Assembly (NCBI RefSeq): GCF_031085175.1
Contig: NZ_JAVHUY010000063.1
Coordinates: forward strand, 1-53,154
Direction of reading: 5' to 3'
From: Phytohabitans maris
GTDB lineage: Bacteria > Actinomycetota > Actinomycetes > Mycobacteriales > Micromonosporaceae
DNA: 53,154 nucleotides
Shown here one piece after another: positions 27,003 to 35,474 of the stretch. Both the position numbers and the translations under genes were made by a program. A model generated the notes under the pieces. It ran no database searches. It worked only from the letters and a program-made list of their open reading frames with translations, and was not told the DNA's origin. Position 1 is the stretch's first letter, and every line of letters starts with the position of its first letter.

Positions 27003-28628
27003 TCACCGCGAAGGCGGCCTTCGAGCACCTGGCCGGCTGAGCGTCGGCATCTCCACGTCACGGTCCCAGTCCCGCCGGGTATCCGTATTGGCGCGCAGCG
27101 TGTGTTTCTGGATCTTGCCGGTCGGCGTCTTCGGCATCTCCGCGAGAACCTCCACGAACCGCGGCAGCATGAACCGCGGCATCTGCTCGCCGACCAGGAA
27201 GTCCAACAGGCCCCGCGGGTCGACCGCCTGCCCGGGCTTGGCCACCACGCACACCTTCACCTCGTCCTCGCTCCACTCCGAGGGGGCCGGGATGGCGGCG
27301 CACTCCAGGACGGGTTCGTACCGCAGCACGTACGCCTCCACCTCCGTGGAGGAGATGTTTTCGCCACGGCGGCGGATGCTGTCGCGCACCCGGTCGACGA
27401 AGTAGTACTCGCCGTCCGCGTCCCGCCGGAACCCGTCGCCGGTGTGGAACCACAGGTTGCGCCATGCCCGCACGGTGGCTTCCGGGGCGCCGAAGTACCC
27501 GGTGAACGTGGTCCACGGCACGGTGGGCCGGACCACGAGCTCCCCCACCTGGCCGACCGGCACCTCTCGGTCCAGCGCGTCGACGATGCGCAGCTCGAAC
27601 TCGGGGAACGGCCTGCCGCACGCCGCCGGATCCCGCGGCGACAGCTCGGTGCGGCTCACCACGCCGAGCTCGGTCATGCCGTAGACGCTGTAGGCCCGAA
27701 GGCCGAAGCGCCGCTCGAAGTCCTCGAGATTCTTGAGCAAAGGCACCATCGACGCTATCCGCAACGGGTTGTCCGCGTCGTCCGGCGCCGGCTCCTGGCG
27801 GTAGACGAAGTTGGCCGTCGCCCCGAGGAAATGCGTCACCGTGCAGCCGTACTCGCGGATCTCGCGCCAGAACGAGCTGGTCGAGAACGTCTCCCGCAGC
27901 ACCACCCGGGCCCCGGCGCGGGCTATGCCGTGCGTCCAGAACGTCCCCGCGATGTGAAACAGCGGGTACGGCAGGTAGAGCGCGTCGTCCTTCGTCAGCA
28001 GATCGTCCGGCGGCGAGACGTGGTCCGCGCCGTTCGCGTACATCTGCCAGGTGAGCATCGCGGCCTTGGCCACACCGACGGTACCCGACGTGTAGACCAC
28101 CATGGCGAGGTCGTGCGGCCGCGGGCCGTCCAGCGGCTCGATCTCGTCGACGCCGTCGACCAGCGCCTGACCGTCCACAAAGGTCAGTGTGGCCGCTGGC
28201 GGGGGTTCGAACGGACCGCCGACCGTGATGATCGTCTTCAGCCGGCTGAGCCGGTCGGCGACGTCGAGCACGGCCGGGATCCAACGGACGTGACAGACCA
28301 GCAGCTCCGCCTGAGCGTTCTCCAGGGTCGCCGCCAGGATCGAGCCGCGGAACTCGGTGTTCACCGGGACATCGGTCGCTCTCAGCCAGCCGAGGCCGAT
28401 CCAGATGTTGACGCTTTCCACGCAGGTGGGCGTAAACCGTGACACCCGGTCGCCCGCCTTCACCCCGAGCGAGCGGAACGCCATCGCCCACCGCGTCGCG
28501 CGGTCGTGGGTTTCCGCGTAGGTCTGTGCCCCGCCGCCGACCTCCTGGACGAAGACGCGCTCGCCGTGCTCGCCTGCGTGGCCCGCGACGACCTGCGGGA
28601 GGAGCGCTGCCGGTCCCTGGTGGTTCAC
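27003..28628 (-). CDS. AMP-forming acyl-CoA synthetase
   Basis: A 541-residue ANL-superfamily ligase that would activate a carboxylic acid with ATP and CoA. The AMP-binding P-loop is YTSGTVGVAKAAMLTW, the A5-type motif YGMTELGVVSRTEL, the hinge region RVRDSIRRRGENIS and the A10 lysine PKTPTGKIQKHTL. The start GTG overlaps the AKR stop by 4 bp (GTGA) and has GAGGAGG just upstream. The hinge motif RRRGENIS resembles crotonobetaine/carnitine-CoA ligases. The substrate is presumably an acid made by the neighbouring oxidoreductases. Confidence 0.9.
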   Translation of the reverse strand: MNHQGPAALLPQVVAGHAGEHGERVFVQEVGGGAQTYAETHDRATRWAMAFRSLGVKAGDRVSRFTPTCVESVNIWIGLGWLRATDVPVNTEFRGSILAATLENAQAELLVCHVRWIPAVLDVADRLSRLKTIITVGGPFEPPPAATLTFVDGQALVDGVDEIEPLDGPRPHDLAMVVYTSGTVGVAKAAMLTWQMYANGADHVSPPDDLLTKDDALYLPYPLFHIAGTFWTHGIARAGARVVLRETFSTSSFWREIREYGCTVTHFLGATANFVYRQEPAPDDADNPLRIASMVPLLKNLEDFERRFGLRAYSVYGMTELGVVSRTELSPRDPAACGRPFPEFELRIVDALDREVPVGQVGELVVRPTVPWTTFTGYFGAPEATVRAWRNLWFHTGDGFRRDADGEYYFVDRVRDSIRRRGENISSTEVEAYVLRYEPVLECAAIPAPSEWSEDEVKVCVVAKPGQAVDPRGLLDFLVGEQMPRFMLPRFVEVLAEMPKTPTGKIQKHTLRANTDTRRDWDRDVEMPTLSRPGARRPPSR

Positions 28629-29665
28629 GTTTCCTCCTCGTCCCGCCGCCACCGGGAAGTCCGATCCGGCCGGGGAATGGCGTCCAGCAGGTCCATCGGC
28701 GGCACGTCGTCGGCCAGCGCTCCGATCGCGGCCAGGCCGGCATCGTCCAGCACGACGTCCAAGCAGCCCAGGTTCTCCAGGAGCTGTTTCTGGCTCTGGA
28801 CCCCGAACACCGGAACGACACACGGCGCCACCTGCCGGATCCAGGCAAGCGCCACCTGGCTGGCGCGGAGACCGTACCCGGACGCGAGATCCCGGAATCG
28901 GCCGGCGAAAGCGAACCGCGCGCCCCAGTGCCCATCGTTGAACCAGGGCGTGTACCGCCGGTAGTCACCCTCGGGAAGGTCGGCCGGCGCCGGCGGATGG
29001 TCGGTGAGGAAGCCCTGGGCGAGCGGCGCCCACGCCATGCCGGCGATCCCGAGCCGGTCGCAGGTGGCCGCGATGGATCCGCCGGGTTCCCGGGCCAGGA
29101 CGCTGAACGGGAACTGAGCCACGCTCAGCTTGGCCCGGCCGGCGAACGCGGTGAGCTCGGCCGGCGTGACGTTGGAGACGCCGATGGCCCGCGCTCGTCC
29201 ACTGTCGACCAGCCCGGTGAGCGCGGCCGCCGTCTCGTCCAATCCGGTCGACGGATCGGGAAAGTGCAGCATCACCACGTCGACGTGGTCCGTGCCGAGC
29301 GTACGCAGGGTCCCGTCCAGGCTCTCCCGGAGGAAGCCCGCACTGGCATCGCGGACCCGACGGCTGGCGGCGGAGTCGTCGTGGCGGAGGCCGACCTTCG
29401 CACAGAGGACGATCTCGTCCCGCCGCCCCCGCAGGATGTCCCGCATGGCCTCGGCGAAGGCGGCATCCGCCCGGCCGTTGCCGTACGACGCGGCACCGTC
29501 GAAAAAGGTTATCCCCCGGTCGAACGCCGCACGGACAGCGTCCTTCGCCGCGTCCGTGTCCGGACCCCAGTCGCCCCCCAACTGGTGCGTTCCCACGCAC
29601 AGCGCAGACACGCTGAGACCGGATTCGCCGAGCGGGACCCTCTGCGACACATACTCCCGCGCCAT
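28625..29665 (-). CDS. Aldo/keto reductase
   Basis: A 346-residue NADP-dependent aldo/keto reductase. The catalytic tetrad appears in order: Asp and Tyr in TFFDGAASYGNG, Lys in VLCAKVGL, His in VVMLHFPDP. Cofactor residues lie in AIGVSN and near VPVFGVQSQKQL. The family resembles L-fucose/D-threo-aldose and short-chain carbonyl reductases. It starts at ATG 29665, one base after the SDR stop. In this operon it could reduce or oxidise a cyclic alcohol/ketone pair. Confidence 0.9.
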   Translation of the reverse strand: MAREYVSQRVPLGESGLSVSALCVGTHQLGGDWGPDTDAAKDAVRAAFDRGITFFDGAASYGNGRADAAFAEAMRDILRGRRDEIVLCAKVGLRHDDSAASRRVRDASAGFLRESLDGTLRTLGTDHVDVVMLHFPDPSTGLDETAAALTGLVDSGRARAIGVSNVTPAELTAFAGRAKLSVAQFPFSVLAREPGGSIAATCDRLGIAGMAWAPLAQGFLTDHPPAPADLPEGDYRRYTPWFNDGHWGARFAFAGRFRDLASGYGLRASQVALAWIRQVAPCVVPVFGVQSQKQLLENLGCLDVVLDDAGLAAIGALADDVPPMDLLDAIPRPDRTSRWRRDEEET

Positions 29666-29666
29666 G

Positions 29667-30431
29667 TCAGAACGCCGAGATTCCGCCGTTGACGCTGATC
29701 GACTGCCCGGTGATCCGGGCGGCGTCAGCACTGGCCAGAAACACGATCAGGCCGGCCAGGTCATCGGGCTCCGCGACGCCCAGGTGGGCGGCGGCCATCG
29801 CCTTCTGGAAGAGCTTGGCGCTGAACGGCTGCGCCATCGTGCGGTCGTAGCCGCCGGTATCGCGGATGAGCGACGGCGTGACGGCGTTGACCCGGATGTT
29901 GTCCCGCTTCGCCTCCATGGCCAGAGTCCGGGAGAACATGGTGATGGCGGCCATGGCAGCGCCGATGACGGCTTCGCCGGGTGTCGGGACCTTGGCGGCG
30001 TCCGAAGCGACATTGATGATCACCCCGCCACCGCCGCTCCGCATCGACGGCAGGACCGCGCGGCACAGATGCAGCACCCCGACAAGTTGCGCGCTGACCC
30101 CGTCGCGGAGGTTTTCGATCGGGTACTCGTGAAAAAGCGCCGGCACCGACGGTCCACTGATCGTGTTGACGAGCACGTCGACCGTACCGAACTCCTCGAC
30201 CGCCCGGCGGGCCACGGCCAGCGCCCCGGCGGGCTCGTTGAGGTCGGCGCGGACGAAGCGGGGCCGCGCGTCGGGGTAGGCCGCGGCGATGCGGTCCACG
30301 GCCCGCCGTCCTCTCTGCTCGTCACGGCCGGCGAGCACGAACCGCCGCGTACCGGCGGCCGCGAACCGCAGCGCGGCGCGGATGGCGACCTCGGACGTTC
30401 CGCCGCCGAGCACGACGCAGGCGTCACTCAC
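29667..30431 (-). CDS. Degenerate SDR-family protein lacking catalytic Tyr and Lys
   Basis: An SDR-fold protein of 254 residues (GTG 30431) or 267 (ATG 30470). The fold is recognisable: a glycine-rich turn (VVLGGGTSEVAIRAAL), DVLVNTISG in place of NNAG, INVASDAAK, RVNAVTPSLIRDTGG and ITGQSISVNGG. The active-site YxxxK is replaced by IGAAM (Tyr to Ile, Lys to Met), and the cofactor turn departs from TGxxxGIG. It is unlikely to be an ordinary reductase; it may bind a ligand or act in another chemistry. I prefer the GTG since it overlaps the upstream ATPase gene by only 8 bp; the ATG would overlap by 47 but has GAGGAGG 12 bases off. Confidence 0.8.
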   Translation of the reverse strand: MSDACVVLGGGTSEVAIRAALRFAAAGTRRFVLAGRDEQRGRRAVDRIAAAYPDARPRFVRADLNEPAGALAVARRAVEEFGTVDVLVNTISGPSVPALFHEYPIENLRDGVSAQLVGVLHLCRAVLPSMRSGGGGVIINVASDAAKVPTPGEAVIGAAMAAITMFSRTLAMEAKRDNIRVNAVTPSLIRDTGGYDRTMAQPFSAKLFQKAMAAAHLGVAEPDDLAGLIVFLASADAARITGQSISVNGGISAF

Positions 30432-31272
30432 CGGCTTGGCGGGTCTGCTGGGTGGATTGGGCAAGCTCATGCTCGGGTGCGTCCTCCTCGGTGGACTGGA
30501 ACTCAGCGCCCAGGTACGCCTCGATGACCAAGGGGTCGTTGCGCACCTCGCCCGGCGTGCCGTGGGCTATCTTGCGGCCGAAGTCCAGTACGACGATCTC
30601 CTCGGCAAGGCCCATGATGACGTTCATGTCGTGCTCGACCATCAGCACGTTCACGTCGTGGTCGTCGACGTAGCGCAGCACCAGGTCGGACAGCTCGGCC
30701 TTCTCCCGGCTGTCCATGCCGGCCATCGGCTCGTCCAGCAGCAACAGCTTGGGGTCCTGCACCAGAGCGCGGGCGAGCTCGACCTTCTTGCGGACGCCGT
30801 ACGGCAGCGAGCGCACCTCCTCGTACCGCAGCGGGGCGAGCCCGCAGTCCTCCAGGATCCCGCCGACGTACTCGCGCTGCTCCCGCTCCTCCCGGCGGGC
30901 CCGGGGTCCGCGCAGCATCCCCGCGAGCATCCCGGTCCGGGTGTGCTGGTACCGCCCGAGGAGCACATTCTCCTCCACTGTGGACTCGGGCAGCAGCGCG
31001 AGGTTCTGGAAGGTGCGGGCGATCCCCTGCCGGGCGATCTGGTGCGGTCGCTGGCCGAGCAGGCTGCGGCCGCCGCACGTGACGGTGCCCCGGGTCGGTC
31101 GCTGCACCCCCGTGATGCAGTTGAACAGCGTCGACTTGCCCGCGCCGTTGGGACCGATGACCGCCGCTATCCGCCGGGCCGACAGCGTGAAGGAGACATC
31201 GTTGAGGGCGTGGACGCCGCCGAACGTCACGGTCAGGTTCTCCACGGCGAGGATCCGGCTGTCGGCGGCCAT
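30424..31272 (-). CDS. LivG-type ABC transporter ATP-binding protein
   Basis: A 282-residue ATPase of the second Liv-family importer. Walker A GPNGAGKST, LPYGVRKKVELARAL in the signature position and KLLLLDEPMAGMD for Walker B. The signature is degenerate (PYGVRKK rather than SGGQ), as is common in LivG. The LivG-type ending VIEAYLGAEF is followed by a ~25-residue acidic/Gln tail. Start ATG overlaps the LivF stop (ATGA). Confidence 0.92.
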   Translation of the reverse strand: MAADSRILAVENLTVTFGGVHALNDVSFTLSARRIAAVIGPNGAGKSTLFNCITGVQRPTRGTVTCGGRSLLGQRPHQIARQGIARTFQNLALLPESTVEENVLLGRYQHTRTGMLAGMLRGPRARREEREQREYVGGILEDCGLAPLRYEEVRSLPYGVRKKVELARALVQDPKLLLLDEPMAGMDSREKAELSDLVLRYVDDHDVNVLMVEHDMNVIMGLAEEIVVLDFGRKIAHGTPGEVRNDPLVIEAYLGAEFQSTEEDAPEHELAQSTQQTRQAGE

Positions 31273-32060
31273 CAGCCGACCTCCGTCCGGCGGGCATCGG
31301 CCGGGACAGCCTGGCCGCCGCCGAGGTACCGGCTCTCGACCTCGGGATCGTGCAGCAGCGCGTCGCTGTCGCCGGAGTACGCGATGCGGCCGTTCTCGAG
31401 CACGTAGGCGTAGTCGGAGAACTTGAGCGCGAGCCGGGCATTCTGCTCCACCAGCAGGACACCGACGTGGGTGTCGCGGCGCAGCACCTCCAACTGCTCC
31501 ACGATCCAGTAGACCACCTTCGGCGCCAGTCCCAGGGACAGTTCGTCGATCATCAGTACCCGCGGCCCGGTCATCAGCGCCCGGCAGATCGCCAGCATCT
31601 GCTGCTCACCGCCGGACAGCCAGCCACCCTGCATGTCCAGCCGCCCGCGCAGCGCCGGAAACAGGCTCAGCGCCTGTTCGATCCGGTCGCCGGCGCTCCC
31701 CCGCGCGGCACGCGGCACGGCCACCTTGAGGTTTTCCCGGACGGTCAGCTCCGAGAAGATCTTGCGGCCCTCCGGGACGTGGGCGATGCCGGCACGCACC
31801 ACCTCCTGGGGGCTCATCGCGCCGACGTTCCGGCCGTCGAACCGGATGGTGCCCGAGACCGCGCGCCCCCGGTAGAGGTCGAGCACCCGCGAGAGCGCGC
31901 GGATCGTCGTGCTCTTCCCCGCGCCGTTCGGGCCCATGAGCGCGACCCGCTGACCCGGCGCCACCCGCAGCGAGATGCCGTCCAGGGCACGCGCGCCGGA
32001 ATACTCGACCACCAGGTCGGTCACCGTGAGGCCGTCGTCGTCCGTGCTCCGCCCGGCCAT
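31272..32060 (-). CDS. LivF-type ABC transporter ATP-binding protein
   Basis: A 262-residue ATPase partnering the LivG-type protein. Walker A GPNGAGKSTT, signature WLSGGEQQMLAICRAL, Walker B VLMIDELSLGLAPK. In the last of these the usual DEPS is DELS, an uncommon but conservative variant next to the catalytic glutamate. Start ATG overlaps the LivM stop by ATGA, so expression is tightly coupled. Confidence 0.92.
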   Translation of the reverse strand: MAGRSTDDDGLTVTDLVVEYSGARALDGISLRVAPGQRVALMGPNGAGKSTTIRALSRVLDLYRGRAVSGTIRFDGRNVGAMSPQEVVRAGIAHVPEGRKIFSELTVRENLKVAVPRAARGSAGDRIEQALSLFPALRGRLDMQGGWLSGGEQQMLAICRALMTGPRVLMIDELSLGLAPKVVYWIVEQLEVLRRDTHVGVLLVEQNARLALKFSDYAYVLENGRIAYSGDSDALLHDPEVESRYLGGGQAVPADARRTEVG

Positions 32061-33109
32061 CACGCGTCCCGCCCGGCGGGTGCGCGCCGCGGTATCACCA
32101 ACGCCGCCCGGGCCGCGATCATGGACATTTCCGCGAGACCCCCCGGTCGCAGCACGATGATGAGGATGATGGCGAGGCCGAACACGACATTGTTGAAGCC
32201 GTCCTTGTTGTCGTAGAACCAGCCTGACCCGGCCTGGTTCGACAGCGTCTCGATGAGCTTGGGCAACGCCGTCCAGATGGCCACGCCGACCACGGATCCC
32301 GCCACCGTCGAGGAGCCGCCGATCACGATGATCGCGATGAGCTGGATGGCGAGGTCCAGGGTGAACAGGTCGACCGTCGTCGTGGTCAGGTAGTACGCGT
32401 AGAGGATGCCGGCGAGGGTGGTCAGCGCGGAGCTCAGCGCGTACACCTTGACCTTGGTGACGCCGACGTTGATCCCCGCTGCCGCGGCGGCGAACTCCTG
32501 GTCCCGTATGGCCACCAGGACCCGGCCCTGCCGGCCTCGTGAGAGACTGCCGACCGCGTAGACGACCAGGATCGTGATGGCCATCAGCAGGCCGTACCAC
32601 GCGATGTCGGTGTCTATCGGGTACCCGAAGACGCTCACCGGCGGGTAGCCGATCCCGGCGTACCCGAAGGTGTCGGAGTACTCCAGGTACGCGAAGACCG
32701 CGATGAAGTGGAAGGCGAGCGTGGCCAGCAGGGCGTAGAGGCCCTTCAGCGACAGCGACGGCAGCCCGACCACCGCGCCGACGAGCGCGCCGACGGCCAG
32801 GCCCAGGGCGAGGACGGCCAGGAAGGGCAGTTCCAGCCTGGTGCCGAACAGGCCGCCCAACGCCGCGCCGAGAGCGTAGAACCCGGCCGATCCGATGGAG
32901 ATGAGCCCGGCCCGCCCGGTCAGCAGGTGCAGCGCGAGCGCGGCCAGCAGGGTGATGAGCGCGAAGTTGACGTCGAGCAGGGAGATGTGGAGAAACCAGC
33001 CGCCCTGGATGCCCCAGACGCCACCGGCGGCGAGCAGCGGCAGCACCACACCGGCGGCCACCTTCGCGGCCGGCGCGCGCACCCTCGCCACCCAGCGGGA
33101 CGCGGTCAT
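32060..33109 (-). CDS. LivM-type ABC transporter permease
   Basis: A 349-residue permease with about ten hydrophobic helices. HLLTGRAGLISIGSAGFYALGAALGG is the LivM signature region, and IAIIVIGGSSTVAGSVVGVAI the second conserved loop. Unlike the first importer of the window, this one is not fused to an ATPase. Both of its ends overlap neighbours by ATGA. Confidence 0.92.
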   Translation of the reverse strand: MTASRWVARVRAPAAKVAAGVVLPLLAAGGVWGIQGGWFLHISLLDVNFALITLLAALALHLLTGRAGLISIGSAGFYALGAALGGLFGTRLELPFLAVLALGLAVGALVGAVVGLPSLSLKGLYALLATLAFHFIAVFAYLEYSDTFGYAGIGYPPVSVFGYPIDTDIAWYGLLMAITILVVYAVGSLSRGRQGRVLVAIRDQEFAAAAAGINVGVTKVKVYALSSALTTLAGILYAYYLTTTTVDLFTLDLAIQLIAIIVIGGSSTVAGSVVGVAIWTALPKLIETLSNQAGSGWFYDNKDGFNNVVFGLAIILIIVLRPGGLAEMSMIAARAALVIPRRAPAGRDA

Positions 33110-33975
33110 GCCCGCATCGCCTCTCTCGTTCCGAGGATGCCCTGCGGGCGAAGCAGCAGGACGGCCAGGAGCACCGCGTACACGACGGCGATCGCGGCCT
33201 GCTGGCTGGCGTACGCCTCGGCCAACTTCTCCAGGACGCCGACCAGGATGCCACCCACGATCGCCCCCTGCACGCTGCTGATACCGCCGATGATGACGGC
33301 GGGGAACGCGATCAGGGCCAGGTTGGACAGCTGCACCGACACCACCGAGGTGCTGGCCAGCAGGACGCCGGCGACGGCCGCCAGCAGGGCGCCCACGCCG
33401 AACGCGACGGCGTAGATCCGGCTGGCGTTGACGCCGGACAGGATGGACGCCTCCATCTGGTTGGCCACCGCCCGCATCTGCAGCCCGAGCGACGACCGGG
33501 TGAAGAACAGGCCGAACAGCAGCAGGCAGACGACCGCGATGCCGATCGTCAGCAGGTCCGACACGGCGATCCGGACCGAGCCGATGTCGACCGCGTTGCT
33601 CGGGATCGGGCCGTCGAACTGCCGGGGGTCGGGACCGTAGAGGATCAGTATCAGCGCGCGCAGCGCCAGGCCGAGCCCGATGGTGGTCATGACCGTGGCG
33701 AGCAGCGGCTTGCCCATCATCGGCCGGATGATCAGGTAGTGCACGAGCACGCCCAGGATCGGGACGATGACCAGGACCGCCACGATCGCGAGCCAGCCCG
33801 CGCCGAGGGCCGCGGTCAACGACGTCAGGAGAAAGGCGCTGAGTGCCACGAACTCGCCGTGCGCGAAGTTGAACACACCTGTGGACTTGTAGACGAGCAC
33901 CAGCCCGATGGCGACAAGCCCGTAGATACTGCCGGTGGCGATGCCACTCACGATGTCCTGGATGAAGCTAGCCAC
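33106..33975 (-). CDS. LivH-type ABC transporter permease
   Basis: A ~289-residue permease with TGSIYGLVAIGLVLVYKST and FNFAHGEFVALSAFL, both LivH hallmarks. I prefer GTG 33975 because GGCAGG lies 8 bases before it; GTG 33984 would add three residues. It follows the substrate-binding protein gene after a strong hairpin, and starts the coupled permease-ATPase block. Confidence 0.92.
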   Translation of the reverse strand: MASFIQDIVSGIATGSIYGLVAIGLVLVYKSTGVFNFAHGEFVALSAFLLTSLTAALGAGWLAIVAVLVIVPILGVLVHYLIIRPMMGKPLLATVMTTIGLGLALRALILILYGPDPRQFDGPIPSNAVDIGSVRIAVSDLLTIGIAVVCLLLFGLFFTRSSLGLQMRAVANQMEASILSGVNASRIYAVAFGVGALLAAVAGVLLASTSVVSVQLSNLALIAFPAVIIGGISSVQGAIVGGILVGVLEKLAEAYASQQAAIAVVYAVLLAVLLLRPQGILGTREAMRA

Positions 33976-34022
33976 CGTGCGCACCTGCCGCTATGTCTGG
34001 CATGAGCTGTCCTTCGTCGATG

Positions 34023-34056
34023 CGCCGGTGCCACGAACGTCGCCGTGGCACCGGCG
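34023..34056 (-). terminator. Strong intra-operon hairpin after the binding-protein gene
   Basis: CGCCGGTGCCACG (34023-34035) pairs perfectly over 13 bp with CGTGGCACCGGCG (34044-34056), loop of 8. It lies in the 93-bp gap between the binding-protein stop and the LivH start, on the same strand as both. There is no U-tract, so partial termination or 3' protection of the binding-protein mRNA is likely, giving more binding protein than permease. Confidence 0.7.
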
Positions 34057-34068
34057 GCCTGCGGTCGG

Positions 34069-35361
34069 CTACTTGATGCAGTCCTTGTTCCAGCTGTCCA
34101 GCGACCTCGTCACGTAGTAGTTCGTGAGGCAGCCGGCGTAGTCGTCGAACTCGCCCACCGGCTCGAACGCGCCGGACGACGGGTTGTACTTGTACGGACG
34201 GACGCCGGCGATGCCGACGTGGTCGTCCGGCGAGAAGGTGACAGCCGGCGAGAGGGCGCCGTTGTCCAGCTCGTTGAGCTTGTCGAGCTGCTGCTGAACG
34301 GCATCGCGGGTGGGACGGTCGCCGGCCCCTTCGATGGCCTTCGCCATCACCATCGCGATGGTGTATCCCTGCGTGAACTCGGGCCTGTCGTACACCTTCG
34401 CCTCGAGGCCCGCCGCCTTGGCCGCCGCGATCAGCGGCTCGCCGTCGGCGCCGGCGGCCCCGGGAGCGGTGTAGCAGTTGAAAGCGTAGTAGGAGTTGAC
34501 GACGCCCGGCGCGGTCGCCGGGACGGAGCCGTCCTGGAGCACCGCGGCGGTGCCGATCGGCAGGTTCTTCACGCCGAACTTCGCCAGCGACTTCATCGTC
34601 ACCTGTGCGGTGCTGGTGGCGCCGTGGGCGATGAGCATGTCGGGCTTCTTGTCCGCGACGTCGCGCCCGAACACGTCCTCGTTCAGGGCGCCGTACTCGG
34701 TGACGTGGTTCGCCACGAGCGTCCCGCCCGCCTTCTGGACCAGTTCCTTGACCACGCTCGCCCACTCGTTGCCGGACGCGACGGGGGTCTGGGAGGTCAT
34801 GATCCGGGGTGCCGCCAGGCCGAGCTGCTCGACCATGAAGGCGACCGCGACCTCGGCCTGGTCCGGGTAGGTGCACGCGAGCGAGTAGAAGTTCTTGTTG
34901 AACGGCTTCATCATGTCGGCTCCGGTGACGATGGAGCCGACGAACGGCAGGTTGTTCGCCCGGGACTGGGCGGCCACCGCGCTCTGCTGAGTCGAGTTGA
35001 GACCGGTGAAGGCGAGCGCCGGGGTCTGCGTGACGAACCGGCGGTAGTTCGAGACGCCCTTGGGCGCCTGGCTCTGGTCGTCCAGCACGACCACGTTGAC
35101 CTTGCGACCGTTGATGCCGCCCTTGCCGTTCACCGCGTCGAAGTACGCCTTCACGCCGCTGGTGTAGGGCAGGTAGTTGGAGGCGGCCGGACCGGTGACG
35201 TCGGAGCTCATGCCGATGGTGATTTCCGTTGCGGACACGCCGTCCTTGGGCGAGGAGAACGAGGACGACGAGGAGCTCGATCCGCAGGCCGACGCCAACA
35301 GGAGCCCACCCACCAGGGCGGGAACGGCGGCCGTCCGGCCAAAGGTCGAATTTATCTTCAT
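34069..35361 (-). CDS. ABC substrate-binding lipoprotein of the second Liv-type importer
   Basis: A 430-residue LivK-family binding lipoprotein. The lipobox ends at Cys26 (LLASAC) and is followed by a Ser-rich linker of nine serines. ITIGMSSDVTGPAASNYLPYTSG and VNGKGGINGRKVNVVVLDD are LivK-like. It is longer than amino-acid LivK (about 350-370) and resembles binding proteins for larger or aromatic compounds. It heads the catabolic operon (importer, SDR, AKR, CoA ligase, ADH), so it probably binds the pathway substrate. Confidence 0.92.
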   Translation of the reverse strand: MKINSTFGRTAAVPALVGGLLLASACGSSSSSSSFSSPKDGVSATEITIGMSSDVTGPAASNYLPYTSGVKAYFDAVNGKGGINGRKVNVVVLDDQSQAPKGVSNYRRFVTQTPALAFTGLNSTQQSAVAAQSRANNLPFVGSIVTGADMMKPFNKNFYSLACTYPDQAEVAVAFMVEQLGLAAPRIMTSQTPVASGNEWASVVKELVQKAGGTLVANHVTEYGALNEDVFGRDVADKKPDMLIAHGATSTAQVTMKSLAKFGVKNLPIGTAAVLQDGSVPATAPGVVNSYYAFNCYTAPGAAGADGEPLIAAAKAAGLEAKVYDRPEFTQGYTIAMVMAKAIEGAGDRPTRDAVQQQLDKLNELDNGALSPAVTFSPDDHVGIAGVRPYKYNPSSGAFEPVGEFDDYAGCLTNYYVTRSLDSWNKDCIK

Positions 35362-35411
35362 GCAGATCTTCGCCTCTCATGTTGCTGTGGCGTGAACCAC
35401 ATGTATCAAGC

Positions 35412-35438
35412 GTATTATTCGTAGGGTTACGGAGTCAA
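35412..35438 (-). promoter_or_regulatory. Candidate promoter of the second importer operon
   Basis: On the minus strand TTGACT (35438-35433) and TAATAC (35417-35412), spacer 15, lie in an AT-rich patch 50-75 bases before the binding-protein ATG. The spacing is short, so the match is tentative. Confidence 0.35.
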
Positions 35439-35474
35439 GGAGCTGTCACGCCGGTACGCGTGCGCCCGGAGGCC

